Source: an uncultured Eubacteriales bacterium (GTDB taxonomy: Bacteria > Bacillota > Clostridia > Oscillospirales > Acutalibacteraceae). From it: a stretch of DNA of 21,843 bases. The stretch covers positions 1 to 21,843 of the forward strand of contig CAKSHJ010000016.1 in the NCBI GenBank assembly GCA_934457095.1, read 5' to 3'. Positions 7,903-14,894 of the stretch are shown here, piece after piece (positions within the stretch are counted from its first letter, which is position 1; every line of letters begins with the position of its first letter). A model generated the notes under the pieces. That model was given only the letters and a program-made list of their open reading frames with translations, was not told where the DNA came from and did no database searches. A program made the position numbers and the translations under genes.

Positions 7903-9228
7903 TTAGTTAGAGGGAGTATACTCGGTAAGCGTTACCGTTGCAGTAAAGGTTTCTCTGCTGCTTGGACGATAAACTTCCAGTTCTACGGTATCTCCGGGTT
8001 TTTTCTGTGCAATGGTACTCTGCACAACGGTTTCTGAGTTGACGGAATTGCCGTCAATTTCAATGATGATGTCATTCTTTTTTAGTCCGGCATCAGAAAC
8101 ATTGGCATTGAGCTTGACAATGCTGTAACCTTGAATTAGACCGTAAAAGCGAGCCGTGGTAGCGTCAATATATTGCCCCGAAACCCCCAGCATTGCACGG
8201 TCTTTTACATAGCCGTATTGCTTAATACTATTGATAATCGGCTGTGCGTTGTCAATGGGAATTGCAAAGCCTAAACCCTCATAGCCGGTAGCTGAGATTT
8301 TGGCTGAATTGATGCCGATGACCTGACCGTACATATTCACTAATGCTCCGCCAGAGTTGCCGGGGTTAATGGCGGCATCGGTTTGAATAAATTCCATGTC
8401 GTAACCGTTGTTCGTAATGGAGCGATTCAGAGCGGAAACATACCCTACGGTAACCGAGGAGTTAAATTGTATGCCGCCCGGGTTGCCAATGGCAATGACC
8501 TGTTCGCCTACCGACATATCCCCCGAAGAGCCGAATTCCGCAGCTTGCAGGTCGGTGGCATCAATTTTTAGCAGAGCTAAATCGGTAGCGGTATCGGAGC
8601 CTACAACCGTTGCATCGTAACTTGTGCCGTTTGACAAAATTACCTTTAAAGCAGAGGCGTTTTCGATTACGTGCGCATTGGTAATAATGTAGCCGTCGGA
8701 GGAGGCGATGATGCCCGAGCCCTCGCCGCTTTCGGAGGAGGTGCCGAAATAGCTGTTAGTATTGGTATAAGATTGAATACAAACTACAGAGGGAATCACC
8801 TTTTGGGCAACCTCCTCTGTGGTGAGCTTGCCGGTCAGCGTAGGGGTTGTGCCGGTACTTTCGGGCTGAATTTTGGCAATATTAACAGCGTTACCAGAGG
8901 CGCTTGAACTGCTTACCGAAAACGGAATGGCGCCAGCATTAACCAGACCGATAAACCCTCCCACAGAGCCGGCTGAAACAACCAAACAAGCTGCAATTCC
9001 ACCTGCGATTTTCACCCATGGTTTGATTGGATTTTTGGGAGGCTTTTGTTTTGGAGGCTCTGAACCGTTACCGGAAAAGCCGTTTGGCTTTTGATACGAG
9101 GAACGATAATTGCTACCGTTCCATTGTGTATTTTGTGTAGTATCGTCTCCGTAAGGGGCATGCCATTGCATATGCGGCGGTGTTTGCTCGCTACCGGAAT
9201 ACGATTGATATAAATGTTCGTTATTCAT
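7903..9228 (-). CDS. htrA: HtrA/DegP-like membrane-anchored serine protease with PDZ domain
   Basis: 441 residues. A long Gln/Asn/Pro/Gly-rich cytoplasmic N-terminus (1-70) precedes one membrane helix (about 72-96) and a Ser-rich linker. The trypsin-like domain follows with the full triad: His186 in TNAHVIENA, Asp216 in TATDLALLK and Ser292 in NPGNSGGAL. One PDZ domain lies at about 345-430. This is the usual HtrA/HtrB/YyxA layout in Firmicutes: surface quality control of misfolded exported proteins. The reading frame stays open upstream through the tRNA gene, but the start is the ATG at 9228, preceded by AAAGGATG, giving MNNEHLYQSY. An inverted repeat (9299-9316) lies about 70 bases upstream and may be an operator. 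No clear terminator is seen just after the stop. Confidence 0.92.
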   Translation of the reverse strand: MNNEHLYQSYSGSEQTPPHMQWHAPYGDDTTQNTQWNGSNYRSSYQKPNGFSGNGSEPPKQKPPKNPIKPWVKIAGGIAACLVVSAGSVGGFIGLVNAGAIPFSVSSSSASGNAVNIAKIQPESTGTTPTLTGKLTTEEVAQKVIPSVVCIQSYTNTNSYFGTSSESGEGSGIIASSDGYIITNAHVIENASALKVILSNGTSYDATVVGSDTATDLALLKIDATDLQAAEFGSSGDMSVGEQVIAIGNPGGIQFNSSVTVGYVSALNRSITNNGYDMEFIQTDAAINPGNSGGALVNMYGQVIGINSAKISATGYEGLGFAIPIDNAQPIINSIKQYGYVKDRAMLGVSGQYIDATTARFYGLIQGYSIVKLNANVSDAGLKKNDIIIEIDGNSVNSETVVQSTIAQKKPGDTVELEVYRPSSRETFTATVTLTEYTPSN

Positions 9229-9298
9229 AATATTACATCCTTTCTTTGCCGAAATCAAATAGTGTAATGATATTTTTATTATGCACGGGCATTGTGAA

Positions 9299-9316
9299 TG
9301 GTATGTGATGATACCA
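9299..9316. promoter_or_regulatory. Inverted repeat upstream of htrA, possible operator
   Basis: TGGTAT-GTGATG-ATACCA is a perfect 6-6-6 inverted repeat between the tRNA terminator and the htrA start. A CATAAT -10-like hexamer lies between it and the gene. Which regulator binds it, if any, is unknown. Confidence 0.35.
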
Positions 9317-9370
9317 AATAAATTGTTTGAGAGTTTGCAAAAAATTTTAGGAGAAAAAATTGTTTTTGTG

Positions 9371-9407
9371 TAAAAACAAAAGTCCGAACGCGAAGTGCGC
9401 CCAGACT
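9371..9407 (-). terminator. Intrinsic terminator of tRNA-Pro
   Basis: On the minus strand AGTCTGGGCGC pairs with GCGTTCGGACT (eleven pairs, three G-U) around ACTTC, followed by TTTTGTTTTT. It starts six bases after the CCA end of the tRNA. Confidence 0.8.
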
Positions 9408-9412
9408 CGGTT

Positions 9413-9489
9413 TGGTCGAGGTGACAGGACTTGAACCTGCGGCCTCTGCGTCCCGAACGCAGCGCTCTACCAAACTGAGCCACACCTCG
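9413..9489 (-). tRNA. tRNA-Pro (anticodon CGG), CCA encoded
   Basis: Cloverleaf on the minus strand: acceptor stem CGAGGTG/CACCTCG, D arm GCTC-AGTTTGGTA-GAGC, anticodon arm CTGCG-TTCGGGA-CGCAG with anticodon CGG, short variable loop, T arm with the GTTCAAGT-type loop, discriminator A, then encoded CCA. C1-G72 and G37 next to the anticodon fit proline tRNA. It reads codon CCG only. The gene has its own promoter and terminator. Confidence 0.97.
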
Positions 9490-9518
9490 AAAGATATATT
9501 TTTTACATTGTGTTTTTT

Positions 9519-9547
9519 AGTATAGCATATAAAAATAAAAATCGCAA
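9519..9547 (-). promoter_or_regulatory. Promoter of tRNA-Pro
   Basis: On the minus strand: TTGCGA, 17-base spacer, TATACT, with TGC before the -10 (extended -10). It lies 30 bases upstream of the mature tRNA 5' end. Both hexamers are identical to those of the malic enzyme promoter. Confidence 0.75.
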
Positions 9548-9645
9548 CACTATAATGAAAAGAATTCCTATCAGAATAAAATTTTCTGTAAAAATATAAG
9601 CCTATGAATATTTAGCGGTTATTTTTATGCCCAAAAACAATATAA

Positions 9646-9681
9646 CAAAAAACCTCTCAACTGTAAATCGAGAGGCTTTTT
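9646..9681 (-). terminator. Intrinsic terminator of the malic enzyme gene
   Basis: On the minus strand AGCCTCTC pairs with GAGAGGTT around an eleven-base loop, followed by TTTTTTGTT. It begins about 20 bases after the stop codon. Confidence 0.8.
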
Positions 9682-9700
9682 ATTTCTTATTTAATTTTTT

Positions 9701-10873
9701 TTATATCTGTGCAACACCGGTTTTTCTTGCGGCTTGTTTCACAGCCTCTGCAACCGCAGAGGCCACAGCTTTATTCAACGGATTTGGTATAATAAATTCC
9801 GGGCAAAGTTCTTGCGGCGTTACCAGATTTGCAATAGCGTGCGCCGCAGCAATTTTCATTTCCTCATTGATTTCTCTGGCACGCACATCCAAAGCTCCGC
9901 GGAAAATCCCAGGGAATACCAGTACATTGTTAATTTGATTAGGAAAGTCAGAACGCCCTGTGCCCACAACCTTTGCGCCCGCCTCCAAAGCCTCGTTGGG
10001 AAAAATTTCTGGAACCGGGTTGGCCATGGCGAATACAATAGGATTTTTTGCCATAGAACGCACCATATCCTGCGTTACACATCCCGGTGCGGAAACCCCC
10101 AACAGCATATCTGCTCCCTGTATTACCTCTGCCAAAGTACCCTGTTTTTTCTCTAAGTTAGTTATGGCTGCCATTTCGGTTTGACCGGGATTGAGTCCTT
10201 TCTTGCCCTGATAGATGGCACCGGTGCGGTCGCATAGAATCACATTCTTAAGACCCATTTCCATAAACAGCTTGGTGCAGGCGATGCCTGCAGAACCTGC
10301 CCCATTTACCACAAGGCGTATTTCCTGTATTTTTTTGTTTACAATTTTCAGGGCATTGAGCATAGCTGCAGCAGCCACAATTGCGGTACCATGTTGGTCG
10401 TCATGAAACACCGGGATATCCAATTCCTGCTTCAGGCGCTTTTCTATTTCAAAGCAACGCGGCGCGCCGATGTCCTCCAAATTGATTCCGCCAAAGGTGG
10501 GAGCAATCATTTTCACCGTGTGTACAATTTCATCTATATCCTTGCTGTCTATGCAAATCGGAAAAGCATCCACGCCGCCAAAAGCCTTAAATAAAACCGA
10601 TTTCCCTTCCATAACAGGCATACCGGCTTGCGGACCGATGTCACCAAGCCCCAGTACCGCCGTACCATCGGTTACCACGGCTACTAGATTCCATTTGCGG
10701 CAGTAATCGTACACATCATTTTTGTCCTTGTGAATCTCCATGCAGGGCGCCGCCACTCCCGGCGTATACGCTATGGCAAGATCCTCCTTGGTTTCTACCG
10801 GACAGGTCGGTACAATTTCAATCTTACCTTTCCACTGTAAATGCTTTTCCAAAGCTGTTTTTGCGTAATCCAT
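9701..10873 (-). CDS. NAD(P)-dependent malic enzyme (short single-domain form)
   Basis: 390 residues, the length of bacterial single-domain malic enzymes without a phosphotransacetylase extension. It oxidatively decarboxylates malate to pyruvate and CO2. The N-terminal catalytic part has LAIAYTPGVAAPCMEI and DGTAVLGLGDIGP; the metal and substrate region has CFEIEKRLKQELDIPVFHDDQHGTA in shorter conserved blocks. The Rossmann part begins with VNGAGSAGIACTKLF (about 188-202), and MANPVPEIFP is also conserved. NAD versus NADP preference cannot be decided by eye. Start ATG with GAGAGGT upstream. It is a single-gene transcript: own promoter (10946-10974) and own terminator. The role is probably C4/C3 carbon balance or NAD(P)H supply in an anaerobe. 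Oxaloacetate-decarboxylating activity is known for some members. Confidence 0.93.
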   Translation of the reverse strand: MDYAKTALEKHLQWKGKIEIVPTCPVETKEDLAIAYTPGVAAPCMEIHKDKNDVYDYCRKWNLVAVVTDGTAVLGLGDIGPQAGMPVMEGKSVLFKAFGGVDAFPICIDSKDIDEIVHTVKMIAPTFGGINLEDIGAPRCFEIEKRLKQELDIPVFHDDQHGTAIVAAAAMLNALKIVNKKIQEIRLVVNGAGSAGIACTKLFMEMGLKNVILCDRTGAIYQGKKGLNPGQTEMAAITNLEKKQGTLAEVIQGADMLLGVSAPGCVTQDMVRSMAKNPIVFAMANPVPEIFPNEALEAGAKVVGTGRSDFPNQINNVLVFPGIFRGALDVRAREINEEMKIAAAHAIANLVTPQELCPEFIIPNPLNKAVASAVAEAVKQAARKTGVAQI

Positions 10874-10945
10874 TCACAATAACCTCTCTTTTCTATTTTT
10901 GTTTATCTATGCTTCTATTGTTTATTATGATGCATAATCGCTTTT

Positions 10946-10974
10946 AGTATAACAATAATAAGAAGAAATCGCAA
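10946..10974 (-). promoter_or_regulatory. Promoter of the malic enzyme gene
   Basis: On the minus strand: TTGCGA, 17-base spacer, TATACT, about 70 bases upstream of the start codon. It has the same two hexamers and spacing as the tRNA-Pro promoter. Confidence 0.7.
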
Positions 10975-11037
10975 TCAAAAACGGAGAAAAATCCGAGGCT
11001 GTTCCTATTGCCGGGTAAGCGTTTTCTTGAAAATGGT

Positions 11038-11383
11038 TCATAACAATTCTTTTGTTTTTTCAACCAATTTTAAAACATCATCGTCTGCATTCATGCTATA
11101 CAGCAATCCATACGGAATGCTGTAATCCCAATGAACGGGTATGAATATCAGTCCGGGATGGACTTCCTGCCAGCATTCTATCGTAAGTAGAACATTCCCT
11201 GTTTCGGCACATGGAGGTGTATCCTCAATATGTATTTTGGGGTGGTTGTTCTCTAAATCGTTACGGATAAAATCATTCGCTCCCGAATCCCCTAGTTGGA
11301 GAAATAAATAATTTTTCCGCTGCTTTTGTAAAACTTCCGCAGTCAATCACGGCTAAAAATGTATCAAGCAATGGATTATACAT
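11038..11383 (-). pseudogene. LysR-family regulator with internal deletion
   Basis: Both ends of a LysR regulator are present in two different frames. From the ATG at 11383 the product reads MYNPLLDTFLAVID then CGSFTKAAEKLFISPT, the start of the winged-helix DNA-binding domain, before hitting a stop within ten codons. From about 11295 downstream another frame reads GDSGANDFIRNDLENNHP ... TGNVLLTIECWQEVHPG ... WDYSIPYGLLYS, the end of the effector-binding domain. A normal member has about 290-300 residues, so roughly 170 central residues are gone and the frame is broken at about 11290-11299. A short in-frame loss near DTPPCAETG is also likely by comparison with the family. The gene cannot make a functional regulator. 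It lies divergent to the broken flavodoxin gene, as is common for such pairs. Confidence 0.85.
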
Positions 11384-11486
11384 GGCGTACCTTTATAAAC
11401 TTTTAGTTTATACTGTAATAACATATCGGCTATTCTCTGTCAATCCGCTTTGTACTATACTAAATTACAGAAGAGTGGTTTTCAGA

Positions 11487-11991
11487 ATGTCAGAAAAATT
11501 GATTGCTTTTTATTCAAGAGCCGATGAAAACTATTTTAATGGTACACTCAGAGTACTCACAGTTGGCAATACAGAAGTTGCAGCGGGTATTATTCAGGAA
11601 CTGACCGGTGTGGATTTATTTAAAATCGAACAAAAAATCCTTATTCCAAAGGATGCAATGACTGTATTGAGGAGGCCAAGGCCGATCAGGAAAGAAACGC
11701 ACGCCCTGAACTAAAAAGTTACCCTGATTCCATTGCCATGTATGATGTGATATATTTAGGTTTTCCGAATTATTGGAGCACGATGCTTATGGCGGTATTT
11801 ACATTTTTAGAGCATTTGATTTTAGTGGCAAAATCATCAGACCGTTCTGTACGCACGAAGGGAGCGGTATGGGTAGGAGTATTTCTGATATCAAAAAGCT
11901 TTGTCCAAGCGCAATCGTTGAAAATGGTTTTACCATTTACGGTTGCAGTGTCAATAAATCAAGAAAAAATATAGAAAGTTGGGTGAAATAG
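11487..11991 (+). pseudogene. Flavodoxin-family gene with two frameshifts
   Basis: Joining three frames restores one flavodoxin of about 168 residues. The first frame gives MSEKLIAFYSRADENYFNG ... VGNTEVAAGIIQELTG ... KIEQK, with the FMN-phosphate loop region. After about 11640 the second frame gives CNDCIEEAKADQERNARPEL ... YDVIYLGFPNYWSTM ... FTFLEH. After about 11815 the third gives FDFSGKIIRPFCTHEGSG ... IYGCSVNKSRKNIESWVK and a TAG stop. Each break is repaired by one added base, a C near 11639-11640 and a T near 11814-11817, so each looks like a single-base deletion in a short homopolymer. Sequencing error is possible for these two alone, but the neighbours on both sides are damaged by larger events, which favours true decay. 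The expected parent function is electron transfer or quinone/flavin reduction. Confidence 0.85.
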
Positions 11992-11995
11992 ACTT

Positions 11996-12145
11996 ATGAA
12001 GAAAATTACAGATGATATTCTTTTTGGTCAAGTGTGGTCAAGGGAGTCCGAGCTTTCCATCCGTGACCGTTCACTGGTTACGGTTACGGCTTTCATGGCA
12101 CAGGAACTTTGTGACAGTTCCTTTGAATATCCCTTGAAAGCGGCA
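11996..12145 (+). pseudogene. Truncated carboxymuconolactone decarboxylase-family gene
   Basis: It starts four bases after the flavodoxin stop. The first about 48 residues, MKKITDDILFGQVWSRESE then LSIRDRSLVTVTAFMAQ, match the start of AhpD-like/CMD-family proteins that often sit next to flavodoxin and LysR genes. Similarity ends at about 12140, where the sequence becomes the antisense of an IS110-family transposase; the frame continues only to a TAG at 12187. The catalytic cysteine region that normally follows is absent. The cause is fusion to the insertion-sequence remnant. Confidence 0.75.
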
Positions 12146-12395
12146 AATGTCGGATCCCAAAGGCAGACATATTTTGTAGCGTTGTAGAGAGCATAGCGAA
12201 GATAGCGGGAACCGCGCTTCTCCATGTGCGAATATGTGCCAGACAGAGAAAGCTGCCTGGATTGATAAGTAGAGGGAGACATACCGGCATAGGCAAGGAT
12301 TATAGCGCCCATGCGAACGCTAATGCCCGGAATCGTTGTAATAGGAGACTGTATTTCGTCCATCATGGACTGGATAGCACAATAGTGCAGCCTCC
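12140..12395 (-). mobile_element. IS110-family transposase remnant (C-terminal part)
   Basis: On the minus strand, residues SPITTIPGISVRMGAIIL, then YAGMSPSTYQS, then SHMEKRGSRYLRYALYNA and WDPTFAA match the C-terminal (transposase_20, helix-hairpin-helix-like) domain of IS110/IS116/IS902 transposases. About 15 residues that normally lie between GAIIL and YAGMSPS are missing, so the fragment is internally deleted as well as truncated at both ends. The N-terminal DEDD catalytic domain is absent. No terminal repeats are visible, as expected for IS110. It is an inactive relic. Confidence 0.82.
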
Positions 12396-12405
12396 TTTGA
12401 TGATT

Positions 12406-12439
12406 GAAAAATACACCCCCTAAAATAAAGGGAGTGCAT
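12406..12439 (-). terminator. Intrinsic terminator of zapA
   Basis: On the minus strand ATGCACTCCCT pairs with AGGGGGTGTAT (eleven pairs, two G-U) around TTATTTT, followed by TTTT. It lies 25 bases after the zapA stop. Confidence 0.8.
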
Positions 12440-12463
12440 ATTTTGAAAATACAGTTATGTAGA

Positions 12464-13267
12464 TTATTTTTTCTCAAAAAAACTGATAAATGCATCGTCA
12501 GAAGGCAATTTGGGTTCAAAAGGAGCCTTAGGACGAGTATAGCGACCGGTTGCAACCTCGGGCAGAGGCGTTACGTTTTTTTGCAAAGAACTATAAGTTC
12601 TTATAGAACGAAAACCTTCCTTTTTCAAAAGAGCTTGTTCAGATTGCTCCTGAGGTCCCGCGTTTTGTTTTGAGGAAGCCTGCTCCGGAATTTTAAGAGC
12701 CTGAGGCAACTCACCCAATAAATTTTCGGCAGAGGGCTCAGCTACTACGGTTTCAATAGAATCATACAGCTCTTCCAAAGTATGTGCCTCCTCCACCGAG
12801 GAGGCTGGTACATAGGTAGGCTTGCCGTTAATACAGCGGAATACCATTTCTTCATCATTTGCCGGAGCTTGCGTGGCCTGAGCGCTCTGCAAAGCATTGC
12901 GTAGCCGGAAAAGGTCTTTATTGGGGGTTAAAAAGGATTGTAGGGTCTGTAATTCCAAACGCAAGCGAGCGGCATCGGCTTCGGCATCCAAAGCGGCCTG
13001 TTTCAATTGGTGATACTGAGTTTCCCTTGATTTGTCCAAGGATTTCAGTTCCGCCAATTCGGCTTTTGCCTTAGCAGATTCATCGCAATAGGTCATGGCG
13101 GTAATGATTGCGGCCATAGAAAGGGAAATGCGGTCATTTTTCTCCAGAACGGAAGAAATAGCTCGGTCAATTTCCCCGCCTAAGGTGCGCACATATTCCT
13201 CATTATCATCGCTTGTAATGGTACAGTCAATATCGCAGATGCGCAATTTTACTCTTGTTTTTTCCAT
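12464..13267 (-). CDS. zapA: Cell division protein ZapA with long C-terminal extension
   Basis: 267 residues, against about 80-110 for usual ZapA. The N-terminal domain (about 1-75) is a clear ZapA: MEKTRVKLRICDIDCTITSDD, then EYVRTLGGEIDRAI, then SLSMAAIITAMTYCDE. A coiled-coil region rich in Ala, Glu, Leu and Lys follows (about 60-125). The remaining about 140 residues are acidic and Pro/Gln/Ser-rich, probably disordered, and end in DDAFISFFEKK. ZapA crosslinks FtsZ filaments at the septum; the tail could bind other divisome parts, as FtsZ-interaction peptides often sit at the end of disordered linkers. Start ATG has GGGAGGT upstream. It is monocistronic with its own terminator; the promoter has a perfect -10. 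Confidence 0.85.
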   Translation of the reverse strand: MEKTRVKLRICDIDCTITSDDNEEYVRTLGGEIDRAISSVLEKNDRISLSMAAIITAMTYCDESAKAKAELAELKSLDKSRETQYHQLKQAALDAEADAARLRLELQTLQSFLTPNKDLFRLRNALQSAQATQAPANDEEMVFRCINGKPTYVPASSVEEAHTLEELYDSIETVVAEPSAENLLGELPQALKIPEQASSKQNAGPQEQSEQALLKKEGFRSIRTYSSLQKNVTPLPEVATGRYTRPKAPFEPKLPSDDAFISFFEKK

Positions 13268-13311
13268 ATTATAACCTCCCGGCAGCCAAAGCGAAAACTG
13301 TCGTTTTTTCT

Positions 13312-13340
13312 ATTATAATACAAAAATGTACAATTTAAAA
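13312..13340 (-). promoter_or_regulatory. Probable zapA promoter
   Basis: On the minus strand a perfect TATAAT lies 45 bases upstream of the start codon. The -35 at 17-base spacing is only TTTTAA, so the assignment rests mainly on the -10. Confidence 0.35.
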
Positions 13341-13438
13341 GGGGTTGTGTATAAATTTAGATTTTTTTGTTAAAAAGCACAATATATGCCCCGTATTTTT
13401 GCCATAGGTTTGACATTTGTCGCAGGTATTTAAAAAAT

Positions 13439-14164
13439 TCAGTTTATCGGCTTTCCCCAGCCGTCAATGTCCGCGCGCTGCAAAGCACCCATCACCTTGC
13501 GGCGCAAATCAGGAAATTTCCGTTCCAGTTCTTCAATTAGTACTTGAGTGCTTTGGCGACAGGTATGACCGTCTACGGGGCAGGCGCTTACCACTACCGG
13601 CAGACGGTTACGATATGCTACGGCTTCAATTTTGCTCTCCCTGCAGAAAATCATCGGGCGAATCAAAAACAATTCCTTGCGGGAAAGGTAAGTTTTCGGA
13701 GAAAAGCACCCGATTTTACCCCCATAAAACAAATTCATAAAAAAAGTTTGCACCGCATCGTCAAGGTGATGGCCCAAAGCCAGTTTATTACAGTTGTGCT
13801 TTTTACAAATATCATGCAGAATACCCCGACGCATACGCGCGCACAAGCTGCACGGGTTTTGCTCCTTACGCTCGTCAAAAATAATACGGCTCAATTCAGA
13901 ACGCCGTATTTCGTATTTGACCTGCAAGCGCCGGCACAATTCCTGTACTTGCGAGAAATCGGTTTCGGTATTGTCAAAACACGGGTCAACCGTAACGGCC
14001 ACCAAATCAAAGTCCATGTTAAAAAAGCGACGGATATTGGCCAATGCGCAAAGCATTACCAAAGAATCTTTTCCGCCGGAAAGCCCTATGGCGATACGGT
14101 CCCCGTTTTCAATCAGACGATAATCCTCAATAGCTGCCCGCATCTGGCTCATAATATGCTGCAT
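13439..14164 (-). CDS. ttcA: TtcA-like tRNA 2-thiocytidine synthetase
   Basis: 241 residues. A PP-loop ATPase with SGGKDS at 29-34, the paired cysteines CSLC (Cys105 and Cys108) followed by ARMRRGIL, the LALGHHLDDAVQTFF block, and a third cysteine region ACPVDGHTCRQ (Cys195). This pattern is that of TtcA, which uses a 4Fe-4S cluster held by three cysteines to make 2-thiocytidine at tRNA position 32. The frame is open further upstream, but GGAGG six bases before 14164 selects the start MQHIMSQM. Related PP-loop enzymes with other substrates exist in Firmicutes, so the exact base modified is inferred. With ThiI this gives the window two tRNA thiolation enzymes; the cysteine desulfurase at 3053-4189 could serve both. 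No convincing terminator follows. Confidence 0.83.
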   Translation of the reverse strand: MQHIMSQMRAAIEDYRLIENGDRIAIGLSGGKDSLVMLCALANIRRFFNMDFDLVAVTVDPCFDNTETDFSQVQELCRRLQVKYEIRRSELSRIIFDERKEQNPCSLCARMRRGILHDICKKHNCNKLALGHHLDDAVQTFFMNLFYGGKIGCFSPKTYLSRKELFLIRPMIFCRESKIEAVAYRNRLPVVVSACPVDGHTCRQSTQVLIEELERKFPDLRRKVMGALQRADIDGWGKPIN

Positions 14165-14192
14165 AACAAACCTCCGCATGAAAATTACACTC

Positions 14193-14220
14193 ATCATACC
14201 ATAATTTTCGTAAAAAACAA
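14193..14220 (-). promoter_or_regulatory. Promoter of the ttcA-like gene
   Basis: On the minus strand: TTGTTT, 16-base spacer, TATGAT, with TGG just before the -10 (extended -10). It lies about 30 bases upstream of the start. Confidence 0.5.
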
Positions 14221-14325
14221 AATATTTTTTTGAAAATGACAAGTGAGTATAAAAAAGAAAATGAGAGATAAAAAGAGAAAACAAGAGAAATACTTTTTGT
14301 AAATCAAAAATATACAATTTAGGGG

Positions 14326-14355
14326 TTGACACACTGCCGTTACCTATGATAGTAT
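14326..14355 (+). promoter_or_regulatory. Promoter of rplM-rpsI
   Basis: Consensus TTGACA, 18-base spacer, TAGTAT with TGA just before the -10. It lies about 95 bases before the rplM start, leaving a leader of about 85 bases. Confidence 0.7.
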
Positions 14356-14361
14356 CATAAA

Positions 14362-14448
14362 TGCACAAAGCAAAAACCGCAATATTCTGCGGCATATCGC
14401 AGTTTAAGGTTACAAAAAATTAAATAAAATTTTTTAGGAGGAAACGCA
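14362..14448 (+). promoter_or_regulatory. rplM 5' leader, possible ribosomal-protein L13 leader
   Basis: The leader contains CCGCA-ATATTC-TGCGG (14377-14392). The TGCG of its right arm can instead pair with a second CGCA at 14398-14401, so two hairpins exclude each other. Autoregulatory L13 leaders are known in Firmicutes at this position. I could not confirm the published consensus by eye. It ends with AGGAGG ahead of the start codon. Confidence 0.4.
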
Positions 14449-14877
14449 ATGTCTACATTTATGCAAAAACCAAGCCAAGTAGAGCGTAAATGGTATGTAA
14501 TCGATGCAGCAGGCAAGTCTTTGGGTCGAGTAGCGGCTCAAGCGGCTGTTTTGTTACGCGGCAAACACAAGCCGACTTATACTCCGCATGTTGACGACGG
14601 CGACCATGTTATTATTATCAACTGTGCAGAGGCGGTGCTCACCGGCAATAAGCTGCAAAACAAAAAATATTACCGCCACACCGGCTATGTCGGTCATCTC
14701 AAAGAGGTGGGCTATGACAAGCTTATGGCGGAAAAACCGGAATTTGCCATGCAATTGGCAGTAAAAGGCATGATTCCCAGCACACACAACGGCCGTCAGC
14801 AGCTGACTAGATTGCGTGTATATGCCGGTGCTGAGCATGTGCATCAAGCTCAGCAACCCGTAGCGTGGACGAAGTAA
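14449..14877 (+). CDS. rplM: 50S ribosomal protein L13
   Basis: 142 residues, normal length. Conserved blocks are WYVIDAAGKSLGRVA, LLRGKHKPTYTPHVDDGD, KKYYRHTGYVGHLK and GMIPSTHNGRQQLTRLRVYAG. It is an early-assembly protein of the large subunit. The ATG is preceded by AGGAGG. The stop is 17 bases before the rpsI start and overlaps the region of the rpsI ribosome site, the conserved rplM-rpsI pair. Confidence 0.98.
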   Translation: MSTFMQKPSQVERKWYVIDAAGKSLGRVAAQAAVLLRGKHKPTYTPHVDDGDHVIIINCAEAVLTGNKLQNKKYYRHTGYVGHLKEVGYDKLMAEKPEFAMQLAVKGMIPSTHNGRQQLTRLRVYAGAEHVHQAQQPVAWTK

Positions 14878-14894
14878 GAGAGGAGGATTGGAAT

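Noticed and set aside
9229..9483. N-terminal extension of the HtrA frame and overlapping minus-strand frames
   Set aside because: They read through the tRNA-Pro gene and its terminator. The ribosome site and the protein's own features place the HtrA start at 9228.
12404..12673. Plus-strand frame across the zapA terminator
   Set aside because: It starts inside the terminator hairpin and lies antisense to zapA, with no ribosome site or family resemblance.
13544..14233. Long plus-strand frame of 229 codons opposite the ttcA-like gene
   Set aside because: It is antisense to a gene with clear PP-loop and cysteine motifs and has no plausible start signal.
13310..14331. Similar AT-rich strings containing TACAATTTA and GGGGTTG near 13330 and 14315 as a repeat element
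   Set aside because: The similarity is about 20 bases with a gap, in AT-rich promoter DNA; chance is the simpler explanation.
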